Below, piece after piece: positions 31,622 to 42,243 of a DNA stretch of 64,000 nucleotides (position 1 is the stretch's first letter; each line of letters opens with the position of its first letter). The notes under the pieces were generated by a model. It made no database searches and had not been told where the DNA came from. It saw nothing but the letters and a program-made list of their open reading frames with translations. The stretch lies in contig NC_087066.1 of NCBI RefSeq assembly GCF_963678635.1, forward strand, positions 29,579,301 to 29,643,300, in the 5' to 3' direction. A program made the translations under genes and the position numbers. The DNA comes from Symsagittifera roscoffensis (lineage: Eukaryota; Xenacoelomorpha; Acoela; Convolutidae).

Positions 31622-32587
31622 TGTTCAAACGCAAATTTTAGCGAGGGTATAAACCAAACACAAGCTTGAGTATGATTGGATCAAAATGTATTAACCATAA
31701 GCACAGTTGGCCAAGCGGACTAAGACAAAGTAACGTAACGCAGATTATAGAGACATGACAGTTGACGTAGGTTCGAGTCCCCCACCTGCCCATGTTTTAT
31801 TATACTAAAAAGGGGGTCATATCCCATTTTAACTGGTTTTTGGTTCTAACTCGTTTCAGCTTTGATTAAGGCTGACCGCCAAAAAGAGCAATTTGTCTCA
31901 AGGAAATTACCGGCCAGTTCTTGTGGCTAGCTTGCACCAAATTGGTTTTGGTGCAGAGGATTGAAGTTATAGAATGTTATGCTTTACCAAAAAACATGAG
32001 GAAACTATTAAGTATTTTCCGAGTGTTTTTGCCGATAAAAAATTCAAGCATTCAACTTTATAGTTTTTGTCAATTTACGGAGATTGAGCGAGCGTATTTT
32101 GGCAACCCACAAGGGATTGTATTCTTTTACCAAGGGACCGAACTGACAGATCATCTTCAGCTGCCAGAAGCACTAACAGGAGTCACAGCAGAAACCCAAT
32201 AGCGGTTTGTGAAGCAGAAGTCTCCTGGGCCAAACCTAGATCTCCTTCAAAAAAGGAAGCGGCGAAAGGCAACTGTGTGGAAAAAGAGGATATCAAGACT
32301 ATCGCCGGCATTCGCAAAACCAGACTCCTCCGGCTGGTAAGCGAAGTAGTTCAAGTGGCTCCCGAAGTCTTCTGACTAGGCGGATAGAAGAAAATAGTCG
32401 TGATCTTCTGAAAAACAATTGCCGATGACATTCCCGACAATCACCATCACTACGCCACTTTCCGCTTTGTCTCAGTTCTGAGGTAGTTCTGGCGTTGTTT
32501 TCTGAGTCAGTGTCGAGTAGGCGTCTAAGGCTATGCCGTTACCGTCGAACCGCATGATCCACGTAAGCGTTCCGATTGCGAGTAGTA
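31622..32587 (+). repeat. BEL LTR and 5' region, copy 1
   Basis: Closely matches 35175-36148 and, in part, 52046-52500. The internal LTR/leader boundary cannot be placed because both copies continue into internal sequence. An ORF at 31921-32202 and a Lys-rich reading near 32205-32375 (WAKPRSPSKKEAAKG) are conserved between copies, but I cannot link them to gag. A tRNA-like relic lies near the start. Confidence 0.7.
31701..31791 (+). pseudogene. tRNA-like sequence in BEL LTR (class II, Leu/Ser-like)
   Basis: An A-box-like TTGGCCAAGCGGACTAAG and a B-box GGTTCGAGTCC are spaced as in a long-variable-arm tRNA, with 3' CACCTGCCC. The 5' acceptor (GCACAGT) does not pair with the 3' end and the anticodon stem is not clean, so it is not a functional tRNA. 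The same sequence is at 35252-35343 and, more diverged, near 52119-52209. RNA polymerase III boxes inside an LTR could still be active. Confidence 0.55.
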
Positions 32588-33201
32588 TCTTCCGCATCAT
32601 CCCGTCGTAAATCCGAATAAGCCGGGTAAAGTGCGCCTTAACGGGGCTTCTAAGTTTCACGGCACATCCTTAAATAAGAATTTATTGGTGGGTCCGGGCC
32701 TACTCCAAAATTTAATTTTGTACTTTTGCGATTCCGTCAAGACAAGTACGCCGTCTCCGCGGATATAGAGGGTATATTCCTCCAGGTAGCAGTCCTCGCC
32801 CGCGATCAAAACTCATTCCGTTTTTTTGTGGCGGGAGGATACCACTTCCGATGTAATAGTCCATCAGTACACTCGCCATATATTCGGCGCACGGGATTCG
32901 CCTAAGTGCGCCAATTTCGGCGTTGCGAAAAACAGCAACTGATAATATGTCCACATATACCGAGGCCGCCTCAGTCGTTAATGAAAACTTTTACATGGAT
33001 GATTAGTTGGCTTCGTTCGAGAACATTACCCATGCAATTAAAATTAGCCGCAATTTGGTTTCCTTACTAAAGTTGGGAGGATTTATTTTGACTAATTTTG
33101 TCAGTAATGCTGATGAAACTACTTCAGAAATGAACCCCGAGGATTGCGAAACCTCGTCTTCACCCATCAAGGAAACATGTAACGGTGCCGAACAATCATA
33201 A
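32588..33201 (+). pseudogene. BEL/Pao reverse transcriptase, copy 1
   Basis: Begins [17 protein letters not shown], the N-terminal RT signature of BEL/Pao pol, then [20 protein letters not shown] and the catalytic YMDD (32992-33003), immediately followed by TAG (33004-33006). Extra bases relative to copies 2 and 3 (in a T run near 32825 and in TTTCGGCG near 32920) add frameshifts. Reading resumes as LASFENITHAIKIS after the stop. Confidence 0.8.
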
Positions 33202-33281
33202 CACGTCTTAGGTCTTAAGTGTGACCATGTGAAAAACACATTGGTTGTAAGCAGAGGCGTGGATTCTCCACACGAACCGTC

Positions 33282-34487
33282 TTGAGTTTTGTCTCTTCTG
33301 TGTTTGACCCTGTTGGGTTGGTAGCTCCATACACAGTTGGGGCCCGTCTTTTGCTTAAAGATATTTGGAAGATTAGTGGCCGAAGTTTGGACGACGAATT
33401 GCCGGAAGACATAGGAGACAAGTTTCTCGAGTGGCACTCCGGTCTCCCTCTCTTAGGGCAATTGACTATTCCAAGGTGTTACTTCACAGAGCCTGTCGAC
33501 CAAATTGAGCTCCAGATGCTCGGTGATAGCTCGCAGGACGTTTTCTGTGCGGTTGGATTTTTGCGTGCGCGACTCTCGAGTTCGCACAAAAGTCAAATAT
33601 GCTTCATCTTTGATAAAGCTCGCGTTGCGCCCATGAAAGCGCTATCTATACCGAAGCTAGAGCTTCAAGCTGCTCTGCTTGCCACACGACTGAGAGATGA
33701 TATACTGACCGCCCTCACTCTCTGCATTAATCATGTCTACATGTGGACAGATAAAACTACAGTTTTGCAGTGGCTAAACTCCACTGAAAAATTACCTGTG
33801 TTCGTCGCTAACCGTGTCGGCGAAATCCTCGAATCGACCTTTATTGATGAGTGGCACCAGGTTTTGAGCGGAAATAGTCCAGCTGATACCGGTACGCGGG
33901 GGATTTCTTCGGAAGCCCTCAAACATAGCAGCTGGGTTATTGGTCCGAGCATTCTCAGGACTACTGATTGGCCGTTTATACCCGACGAAGGTGTAATCAA
34001 TAAAACTCGTTCGAAGGGTGCTTCTTGTGATGTTGATAATTCCTTGGAGACATCATCTTCCTTGGTCACCGATGTCACATCCATTAAACATCCCGAACAC
34101 GGGTTCAATTGGGAAAGGTTCAGTTCCTTTACGAGATGTAAGCGAGTAGTCGCTTTCATGTTGAGGATGCTGCCTTCACATAATCCTTTTTGTGGTAAGA
34201 ACTTACGAATTACTGACCCCACTGAACTTGATATTGCAGAAAGCAATGTGATTCATCTTGCTCAGATGGAATCTTTCCCCATTGAGTTAAAAACTTTCAC
34301 CGCTGTCAAAACTATTAAAATAGTAGTGAAATTGCCACATACTCGCCATTTATTAGTCCCACTGGTATCATTTGTTCCGCCGGACGGATTGTGCTTAGTG
34401 AATACCGAGTTTGCTAACAAAGCACACAATTTTACTCGACGCCCGACAAACCCTAGTTCGTTTGTTGTCCTGCAGCCTCCACCATAA
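33282..34487 (+). CDS. BEL/Pao peptidase A17 / RNase H-like region, copy 1
   Basis: An ORF of 401 codons, the longest in the BEL copies. It starts in the conserved FDPVGLVAPYTVGARLLLKD segment of Pao peptidase A17. It includes the RNase H-like strand FGDSS/LGDSSQDVFCAVG, the RVAPMKALSIPKLELQAALL signature, MWTDKTTVLQWLNS and NSPADTGTRGIS. In copy 1 the last part diverges after about 34316, where one base is missing relative to copy 2. Upstream the stop at 33199-33201 separates it from RT. It would be part of the pol polyprotein in an intact element. Confidence 0.75.
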   Translation: MSFVSSVFDPVGLVAPYTVGARLLLKDIWKISGRSLDDELPEDIGDKFLEWHSGLPLLGQLTIPRCYFTEPVDQIELQMLGDSSQDVFCAVGFLRARLSSSHKSQICFIFDKARVAPMKALSIPKLELQAALLATRLRDDILTALTLCINHVYMWTDKTTVLQWLNSTEKLPVFVANRVGEILESTFIDEWHQVLSGNSPADTGTRGISSEALKHSSWVIGPSILRTTDWPFIPDEGVINKTRSKGASCDVDNSLETSSSLVTDVTSIKHPEHGFNWERFSSFTRCKRVVAFMLRMLPSHNPFCGKNLRITDPTELDIAESNVIHLAQMESFPIELKTFTAVKTIKIVVKLPHTRHLLVPLVSFVPPDGLCLVNTEFANKAHNFTRRPTNPSSFVVLQPPP

Positions 34488-35174
34488 GCATTTTCATCAT
34501 GCGCTCCGTTTTAAATATGAAATATGCAATACTTGGGTTGCGTAATACTTTGGTCTATCGACATTCAATGTGTAACATACCCATGGTAATTTGATCCGTC
34601 TGGCGCACCCCATCATGGCGGCTCCTGGGACCGCCTCGTCCGAAGCGTGAAGCGCGTGCTTTACGATATACTAGGCAGTAGGCGAGTCACCGAAGAGGTG
34701 TTAGGACAACATTCTGCTTATTTGAGCAGGCTTTGAATTCGAGGGCAATCACTCCCGTTAGTACTGATTCACGTGAGTTAGAAGCGTTAACCCCAAACTA
34801 ATTTTTGCTCGGACAACATGCCACAAGCTTTTCTTCGCTTTTACCTGGGGAGCACTTCGACCACAAGAAAAGGTACGTGCGAGCGCAGTCATATGCTAAC
34901 GCGATTTGGTCTCGTTGGCTTCGCGAATATGTTCCCTCGCTGAATAAGCGTGTCAAGTGGCACAGCCAATCTGACCCCACTCTCAAGACAGGCGATCTCG
35001 TGTGGGTGATTGAGTCCGATAGTCCGCGTGGGTACTACCTCCTCGCCCGAATCGTCAAGTTAAACTACGGACATAATGGTTGCGCTCGATCCTCCCTTGT
35101 TAAGACCGCAACCAGTGAAGTCACTTGGCCGACCGTTAAGCTCGCTCCGTTTCTTCCTTCTTCAGGGGGGAGCA
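34488..35174 (+). pseudogene. BEL integrase remnant and C-terminal domain, copy 1
   Basis: A short piece of the integrase N-terminus (HKHFHHALRFKYEICNTW) jumps directly, near 34575-34595, to the catalytic-Glu end (FDPSGAPHHGGSW). The first two catalytic Asp residues of the core are therefore deleted. The deletion point is the same in all copies. The C-terminal domain (34805-35236: HFDHKKRYVRAQSYANAIWS, KTGDLVWVIESDSPRG) resembles the DUF5641-type end of BEL pol. The polypurine tract CAGGGGGGAG closes it. Confidence 0.7.
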
Positions 35175-36148
35175 TGTTGCAACGCAAATGTAAGAGAGAG
35201 TATAAACCAAACAGAAGCTTGAATATGATTGGATGAAAATGTATTAACCATAAGCACAGTTGGCCAAGCGGACTAAGACAAAGTAACGTAACGCAGATTA
35301 TAGAGACATGACAGTTGACATAGGTTCGAGTCCCCCACCTGCGCATGTTTTATCATACTAAAAAGGGGGTCATATCCCATTTTAACTGGTTTTTGGTTCT
35401 AATTCGTTTCAGCTTTGATTAAGGCTGACCGCCAAAAAGAGCAATTTGTCTCAAGTAAATTACCGACCAGTTCTTGTGGCTAGCTTGCACCAAATTGCTT
35501 TTGGTGCAGAGGATTGAAGTTATAGAATGTTATGCTTTACCAAAAAACATGAAGAAACTATTAAGTATTTTCCGAGTGTTTTTGCCGATAAAAAATTCAA
35601 GCATTCAACTTTATAGTTTTTGTCAATTTACGGAGATTGAGCGAGCGTATTTTGGCAACCCACAAGGGATTGTATTCTTTTACCAAGGGACCGAACTGAC
35701 AGAGCATCTTCAGCTGCCAGAAGCACTAACATGAGTCACAGCAGAAACCCAATAGCGGCTTGTGAAGCAGAAGTCTCCTGGGCCAAACCTAGATCTCCTT
35801 CAAAAAAGGAAGCGGCGAAAGGCACAGAGAAGGAAGCGGGTAAAGGCAACTGTGTGGAAAAAGAGGATATCAAGACTATCGCCGGCATTCACAAAACCAG
35901 ACTCCTCCGGCTGGTAAGCGAAGTAGTTCAAGTGGCTCCCGAAGTCTTCTGACTAGGCGGAGAGAAGAAAATAGTCGTGATCTCCTGAAAAACAATTGCA
36001 GATGACATTCCCGACGATCACCACCACTACGCCCCTTTCCGCTTTGTCTCAGTTCTGAGGTAGTTCTGGCGTTGTTTTCTGAGTCAGTGTCGAGTAGGCG
36101 TCTAAGGCTATGCCGTTACCGTCGAACCGCTTGATCCACGTAAGCGTT
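35175..36148 (+). repeat. BEL LTR and 5' region, copy 2
   Basis: Serves as 3' LTR of copy 1 and continues past the LTR into internal 5' sequence, so two elements shared one LTR in tandem. It contains a tRNA-like relic (35252-35343). Relative to copy 1 it has an extra Lys/Glu-rich repeat unit near 35823-35850 (GAGAAGGAAGCGGGTAAAGG). It is interrupted at 36148/36149 by the inverted-repeat element and resumes at 37080 up to 37149. Confidence 0.75.
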
Positions 36149-36409
36149 AACCCGGGTCGAGATCCCGCTCAAAAACCGCTCAAGATTTGAGCGGTTTGAG
36201 CGGTTTTCCAGCAAGATTTGAGCGGTTTGAGCGGTTTGGGCGGTTTGGGCGGTTTTTTTTGGAAAAACCGCTCAAACCGCTCAAATCTTGCTTAAAAAAC
36301 CGCTCAAAAACCGCTCATTTCTTGCGGTGATTTTTGAACGGTTTTTCAAGCAAGATTTGAGCGGTTTTTGAGCGGTTTTTGAGCGGTCTTCCTGGGTCGA
36401 GGTCCCAGA

Positions 36410-36640
36410 CTCCCCCCGCCCCAACTTACCCCCCACCCCCCCCCCCCCCCCCCCGCCAACGTACTCACCCCCCCCCCCCCTCCCAACGTTCCCCCTCAAC
36501 GTATCCAACATCCAACAAACCCCCCCTCAACGTACCCTCCCCCCCTCAACGTACATCTAACTCTAGTAAGGGACATCAACTCTAGTAAGAGGTGAGGGGG
36601 GACATCAACTCCAGTAAGAGGTGGGGGGGGGGGTGGGTTG
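36410..36640. repeat. C-rich low-complexity and short tandem repeats
   Basis: Long poly-C runs with repeated CCCCTCAACGTA units (36480-36555), then about three units of ACATCAACTCTAGTAAGAGG (36550-36625) ending in a poly-G run. The proline-rich ORF across it is a by-product of C runs. Confidence 0.85.
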
Positions 36641-36780
36641 GTGTGCGATCTTATAATCGATTATTTTTGTTATTTTGTAGAGACTGACAATAAAAATCCT
36701 GACAGTATATTTGTTGTGTATGTCTAAAACATTGAACATATTCAGTAGAACAAATACAGCGAATATGAAGCTTCCAGCAA

Positions 36781-36853
36781 GTCAGCATAGACTAACGGAT
36801 AAGGCGTCTGACTTCGAATCAGAAGATTGCGGGTTCGAATCCCCACGTGGTCG
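36781..36853 (+). pseudogene. tRNA-Arg(TCG)-like pseudogene
   Basis: It is 73 bases, exactly tRNA length. The anticodon arm is perfect (TCTGA-CTTCGAA-TCAGA, anticodon TCG), with a B-box GGTTCGAATCC and D-loop TAACGGATAAGG. The 5' acceptor GTCAGCA does not pair with the 3' GTGGTCG, and the D and T stems have mismatches. It is therefore a relic or a tRNA-derived part of the surrounding mobile unit rather than a working gene. Confidence 0.6.
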
Positions 36854-37079
36854 AATTTTTATTATTAAATCTTGCGCGGTTTTTGAGCGGTTTTTTTAGA
36901 TAAACCGCTCAAAACCGTTCAAATCTTGCGCGGTTTTTGAGCGATTTTTTTAGATAAACCGTTCAAAAACCGCTCAAACCGCTCATTTTGAAGCAAGATT
37001 TTGAGCGTAATTGTCTAAAAAAACCGCTCAAACCGCTCAAATCTTGCTTCAAATTAGGTGAAAAATCTCGACTCGGGTT

Positions 37080-37149
37080 CCGATCCCGAGTCGTATCTTC
37101 CGCATCATCCCGTCGTAAATCCGAATAAGCCGGGTAAAGTGCGCCTTAA
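37080..37149 (+). pseudogene. BEL RT fragment ending copy 2
   Basis: Continues copy 2 after the insertion: [16 protein letters not shown] coding sequence up to GTGCGCCTTAA at 37149, where block A begins abruptly. The same 53 bases recur at 42817-42869 at the start of pol copy 2, so the A1+B1 interval is bounded by a direct repeat of BEL sequence. Confidence 0.7.
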
Positions 37150-38721
37150 TATAAATTGTTGTAAAGTGTTGAATATAAATTTTTTACACAAAAGACTGTT
37201 TTTCTGTTTCAAAGCTTTCTCTTCAGTAAGCTTTATGCTTTTCGCAACTGCTTGAAGAGAAAACACCAAAAAAGCACGACAAAATTTGTTTGATTAAAGA
37301 CATCCAATAAAAAAATATGGAACACTCGTATTCTTATTTTTCAGTTTTTCAGTCAGAATAAACTAAATCTACTTCTCAGTATACAGAGTATTCAGTTGTA
37401 GGACAGGCGAAAATTGACATCCAGTTATGCATCCTAGCTATTGAAAAAAGTAATGACTGATTAAATTTATCTCCCCAAATCATAAATTATGGACAAAAGG
37501 AGATTGAAAATTTTAAGGGAAGTTTAATTTATGAAATGAGGTGAAAGACGAAGGCTAACTAACAGCAATGCCCACTAGACGCCTACTTGTAACTAATTTG
37601 GCTGTTATGATTTTTTTCACTTGCTTAGTATTGAGATTTTTTGTTCAGCGGATCATCAGCAATTAGCTTTTACCTAAATCTTTGAAGCAAATTATTGCAT
37701 ATACCAACTCATAGGAATTTATTGATCTCGGTAGACAGTTTATTCCTTGACTACACATTTTTGGCATGTCCTTTTGGGTGTAATACAGTACCGCCATTCA
37801 TTGTAGTGTTTTTTGTATTGTACATTTAATTTTTATACAAAAAAAAGTTTTTCTGTTTCGTAGTTAAACGCTCTCTTCATTTAAGCAGTTGTTGTGCCAG
37901 CAAAAATCTTAAACTTGATTTTATTTAAACGAAAATATCAAAGCATTACAAAAACTTTATGAAAAAACAATATAACATATAAAACGCTTAATAAGCTAAA
38001 ACGATTTTGCAGCCATATTTTGAGGCCTATAACTTGAAAACTTTTAAAGAACTGTGCTTCCTAGTAACTCAACTTGATAATAATTAATGAATAATGCTTT
38101 TTAGTAAGTCGAAGAACAAAAAAGTGTCTGAACTTGTGTACAAAAACCTTCGGTTGGTTTTGCAATCGTGTTGTAATGATTAAGTTCCCTTAATTGTTAC
38201 TGCTCTTAAACGCCTATTGGTTAAAACGCAAGATTCGGTTTTTTCTTACAAATCGACGATACATATGGAGGAGTTTTTGATTTTCGGTATATGAAAAAAA
38301 TTAAAACTTCACAAATAATTAGATGATTAGAAGTCAACGATCGCAGCAAAATATGAGTAGATCATAGAAATAGAGTTCATGGAATGATAAAATTTTGCTT
38401 TCTCATAAGTTTTTTGTAGTGCATTGATATTTTCGTTTAAAAAAAGATCATATTTAAGATTTTTGCTGGCTTAGTAAATTCTGGTTAACGCAGAAAGCGT
38501 TGTCCCTCCACAAACAAGTATTCCAAATAACAGTAATGGAAAAGTCCTTGAGAAGAAATGTATCATCAAAACCGACAAAGTATCTCATCTTTGATACTAC
38601 GCCGCATTGTTGTCTCAAATGTTTTTGAATTTTTCTTCATGATTAATAACCAAAATTCTTTTTCACCTTTGTAGGAAAAATTCAGGCCACAAAACATCAT
38701 TTTGAAGCTCCAAAAAAAGAT
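37150..38721. repeat. Segmental block A, copy 1
   Basis: Noncoding. From about 37168 it matches 52731-54275 nearly base for base. It holds an internal old tandem echo: the segment around CAGTACCGCCATTCATTGTAG (37790) resembles the one at 52710 in the longer A2 copy, about 630 bases before its own counterpart. No gene is seen. Confidence 0.8.
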
Positions 38722-38980
38722 TGAAAGCGGTTTTCTCATCAACTTTTCCTAAATCATTTTATCAGAATTTAAAATTAATTTATTGAACTGATGCCCAGAG
38801 GCAGAGCTGGACTTGACAAATTTTGCCGGACGTCTTTGAGGTTTGAGCTATTAGAAGCAATATTGTTAGCTTCCGCGGACAGACCAGAAAAATATTTTGG
38901 TATGAAGCTGCCTTGTGTATATCGTTTTTACATTTGAAAAATAGTTAAGTTCCGTGGACGGATCCTTGAGGAATTTCAGT
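38722..38980. other. Linker between A1 and B1
   Basis: About 260 bases not repeated elsewhere in the window. A GTTAAGTTCCGTGGACGGA/GTTAGCTTCCGCGGACAGA echo occurs twice (38867, 38944). No coding potential is supported. Confidence 0.5.
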
Positions 38981-39403
38981 ATTTATAAGCAACCCGTCAA
39001 ATTTAAACTAATTAAAATAAACACATTGGCTGGGTTTGCATTTAATTCCAAGTTCTCTTAGCGTATTGAAGAGAATACCTTAATCAAGTTTATCAAATGC
39101 TTTTTCAGTTCTATGAAAAACTATTCAATGTGTTTATTAACAACTGTTCTAAACTTTTTTCTGTTATTTCAGTACTGAAATATACCTAAGTTTTAACAAA
39201 ATTTTGAAAAAAAAGAAGCTGACGTTCATAAAAGATTCAAGTATTTTTCAGGTATTTAAATAATTTGGATTGCTTACACTTTTCGAATTTTTTGCTACAA
39301 CTACGTGAAACTGATTAGGGTGATTGATATTCAAATTGACTTTGCTGCCTAATTTATGTGATGCGTAAATTTTTGCCAGTTACCTACAAAATCCTTTTGC
39401 CAG

Positions 39404-40857
39404 AAAAATCTTTTTGCTAAAGTTTTTTGCCAGAAAGACCATCTAATTAAAGGAGAGCTTTTTAAGACAGGTATGACAAGAAACAATAATGAGCCAGTTT
39501 TAAATCTACAACAGACTTTTGTATTTCACCAATAACGGAAGTCGGTTTAGGCTTTAAGATGTTAATTACTTCGATAATTTCATGATAGAGCAACTAAACA
39601 GGTAAGCTGATTGTATAAAATTTTCAATTTTGTTGGCTGAATTGAGTTTTTAACACATTTTACTGTTTTAGATCCTTTTGTTGCATTGAAAGCATCTGAA
39701 ATTAAAATAGCATTTGAAACAGTTTCCCGCTTCAAAATTAAGGAAAACAATATTTGCTTAACGTGTTTTTCTGTTGATTGATAAAAAAATTGTCACTAAA
39801 CCTAGCATTCATTTTCCCAAAAAATTAGCCCAAGCAATGTTGGCTAAACTAAAACCTTAATTTCTATTGGTCTGAAAAAATGATTTGAAAAATATCTTAG
39901 CACACGGGGAGTCTCATTTTTGTGGAACAATTAAAAAAAACCCAAATAATTAGGTTCCATTTTTGCTAAGAACAACTTATTCCAATACGGCCATGTCATC
40001 TAAACATAATTATTTATCACATTATCACATAATCCATAAGGAATAACGTTTTAAAACCTTTCATAGATCCTCTGCAAATCACAGGAAGAACAATTTTTAT
40101 GATTATTATTAAATTCCGTCGAATTTTTAGAAAAATCTTTTTGCTAAAGTTTTTTGCCAGAAAGACCATCTAATTAAAGGAGAGCTTTTTAAGACAGGTA
40201 TGACAAGAAACAATAATGAGCCAGTTTTAAATCTACAACAGACTTTTGTATTTCACCAATAACGGAAGTCGGTTTAGGCTTTAAGATGTTAATTACTTCG
40301 ATAATTTCATGATAGAGCAACTAAACAGGTAAGCTGATTGTATAAAATTTTCAATTTTGTTGGCTGAATTGAGTTTTTAACACATTTTACTGTTTTAGAT
40401 CCTTTTGTTGCATTGAAAGCATCTGAAATTAAAATAGCATTTGAAACAGTTTCCCGCTTCAAAATTAAGGAAAACAATATTTGCTTAACGTGTTTTTCTG
40501 TTGATTGATAAAAAAATTGTCACTAAACCTAGCATTCATTTTCCCAAAAAATTAGCCCAAGCAATGTTGGCTAAACTAAAACCTTAATTTCTATTGGTCT
40601 GAAAAAATGATTTGAAAAATATCTTAGCACACGGGGAGTCTCATTTTTGTGGAACAATTAAAAAAAACCCAAATAATTAGGTTCCATTTTTGCTAAGAAC
40701 AACTTATTCCAATACGGCCATGTCATCTAAACATAATTATTTATCACATTATCACATAATCCATAAGGAATAACGTTTTAAAACCTTTCATAGATCCTCT
40801 GCAAATCACAGGAAGAACAATTTTTATGATTATTATTAAATTCCGTCGAATTTTTTT
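39404..40857. repeat. 727-bp exact tandem duplication
   Basis: 39404-40130 and 40131-40857 appear identical over their length. B2 and B3 have a single copy of this segment. Either a very recent duplication or an assembly artefact. Confidence 0.9.
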
Positions 40858-42043
40858 TTCTGTTCTCAGTACGTAAAAAATACGTCTTTTGAAAGAAAAA
40901 CTTGATGCAATTTCTAGTCATTTTGGCCCAGTAATTGGCGGACTAGTTGAGGATAAAGCTATAAGAATCAATTCCCATTTCAAGTCAACAAAAAAAGTTT
41001 TGTTATGTTTTATTCTAAAATATACAAGCAAGTGTTATTCAAATACTTATTCAAATAAAGTTATATGGGTGTTGATAAACTTCAAAATTTAAAATTTCGA
41101 AGTTTTGGCGAAGAACATTTGAGCAAATTATTTAGAGAAATCGACTTTCCTAAGGCACTTGTTTACCAAACACTTGTATAAGCAGAGGAAAAACTCGCTT
41201 ACGCATGAATTAAATACAAATTCAAAAAAAAACAGCTTATTAAAGTTTATTAGTTAAGATATTTGGAGAAACTCTTGCAGTATCTCCTTGGTACGCTTAG
41301 TTTTTCGTTAGATTGATTCCGGAGTTTAAAAAAATTGCATGTTTCCCTAGAACAACGAGAACTAATTTTGAAATGACTTTAAATTTATTAAAAATGAAGC
41401 AATGGAAACATTTAGAACTTAACAACCTAGCTCAAATCACAAGGTTAATGAGCGTTAACTAAAAATAGGGCCATAATAGTCGCAGTTATAAGTTTTTTTT
41501 CAATCCAATTTTCAAACTTGGCAGCTTCCTTTTTGTGAAACTGGCGGTAAAAAAAATGAAACTGTTTATTAAATTGTTGATAAACTGGGCAATGTCAAAC
41601 AGCATGTTGGTGGTAACGAGGCTCAAATTTAGGGACTCAGGTAGAAATGAGTTTACTAGTATCAAAATTTAAAATCTAAATCAAGAAAAACTTTTATATT
41701 TATAAAATCTGAATAATTTTAGCCCAGTGAAAGTTTTAAAACGTTAGTAGATCTCCTGGAACTTGCTTCTGGTAATTTATTTTTATTCAAATTACAGTAA
41801 GCGTAAAAACTGTTTGACCCTTTTGATCTGAAAAAGGTTGCCTGCTAAAGTTTTGGGTTTAATTTAAAACTAACATTGATCATAATGATTATTCATTTCA
41901 ATTGAACGTCTAAAACTCGGCAGATTTCTATGAGAATAAAACCTCGAGTTGATTTTTTCCATATTTAACTAATGTTTATGAGCTGATATATTGTCTTTAC
42001 TAAGACGTTCAGTTCATAAAACAAAAAATTGCCTCAGTCTTAG

Positions 42044-42117
42044 AACCACATACATAGCTATTGAAAGAGAGGGTGATATCTATGACTAGATCATTGATGA
42101 GATCGAGACGAAAAACG
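42044..42117 (+). pseudogene. Decayed copy of the 965-1039 exon (in B1)
   Basis: Follows a similar acceptor (CAGTCTTAG). It is 74 bases against 75 in the gene, with TAG replacing CAG at the fourth complete codon and the donor changed from GTAAGT to ATAAGT. Neither reading frame nor splicing could work. Confidence 0.65.
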
Positions 42118-42200
42118 ATAAGTTATACAAAGTCAAAACCCCTAAACTAACTGCCTGAATTTTTTTTTAAACTTTATCGAAAATAGAAAAAAAGCCACAA

Positions 42201-42243
42201 CTTAATCAGTAACAATTAGCTGAGTAAATTGTTACTGATTAAG
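42201..42243. repeat. Perfect 17-bp stem hairpin (in B1)
   Basis: CTTAATCAGTAACAATT, a 9-base loop, then its exact reverse complement. It is also in B2 (47615-47657). B3 (about 58085) has only the left half, so the hairpin arose by a local inverted duplication in the ancestor of B1 and B2. Confidence 0.9.

Larger units (their letters stand above)
31622..35174 (+). mobile_element. BEL/Pao element, copy 1 (defective)
   Basis: The 5' LTR begins TGTTCAAACGCAAA at 31622; the matching 3' LTR begins TGTTGCAACGCAAA at 35175, directly after a polypurine tract (CAGGGGGGAG) at the end of pol, as is usual in BEL elements. Pol has RT, the Pao-type A17 peptidase region and the end of integrase. Gag and the upstream aspartic protease are missing or unrecognisable. 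Shared lesions with the other copies (a TAG after YMDD, a deleted integrase core) mean the founder was already dead or was mobilised in trans. Confidence 0.8.
36149..37079. mobile_element. Inverted-repeat insertion with GAGCGGTTT arrays
   Basis: Present in BEL copy 2 and absent from copy 1, where the site reads GCGTTCCGAT uninterrupted. Terminal inverted repeats are 15 bp with one mismatch: AACCCGGGTCGAGAT (36149-36163) and ATCTCGACTCGGGTT (37065-37079). A 2-3 base target duplication (TT or GTT) is possible. Inside are many GAGCGGTTT/AAACCGCTC motifs in both orientations (36160-36395 and 36870-37050), C-rich low complexity (36410-36640) and a tRNA-Arg-like relic. There is no transposase, so it is a non-autonomous, MITE-like unit. 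Confidence 0.7.

Noticed and set aside
31921-32202. 93-codon ORF in the BEL LTR/leader as a gene
   Set aside because: It repeats at 35474-35734 only because the LTR is duplicated, and it matches no gag or protease feature I can recognise.
33737-34246. Long antisense ORF across the BEL A17 region (also 43961-44383, 50604-51089, 54486-54995)
   Set aside because: It mirrors the sense coding frame with its conserved RVAPMKALS and MWTDK motifs; antisense openness is a by-product of codon use.
36379-36585. Proline-rich ORF
   Set aside because: Encoded by poly-C runs and short tandem repeats in low-complexity DNA.
41000-41100. Short ORFs in block B copies (for example 40889-41092, 56825-57016) as a conserved small gene
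   Set aside because: Frames differ in length between copies and have no domain; similarity follows from segmental duplication.
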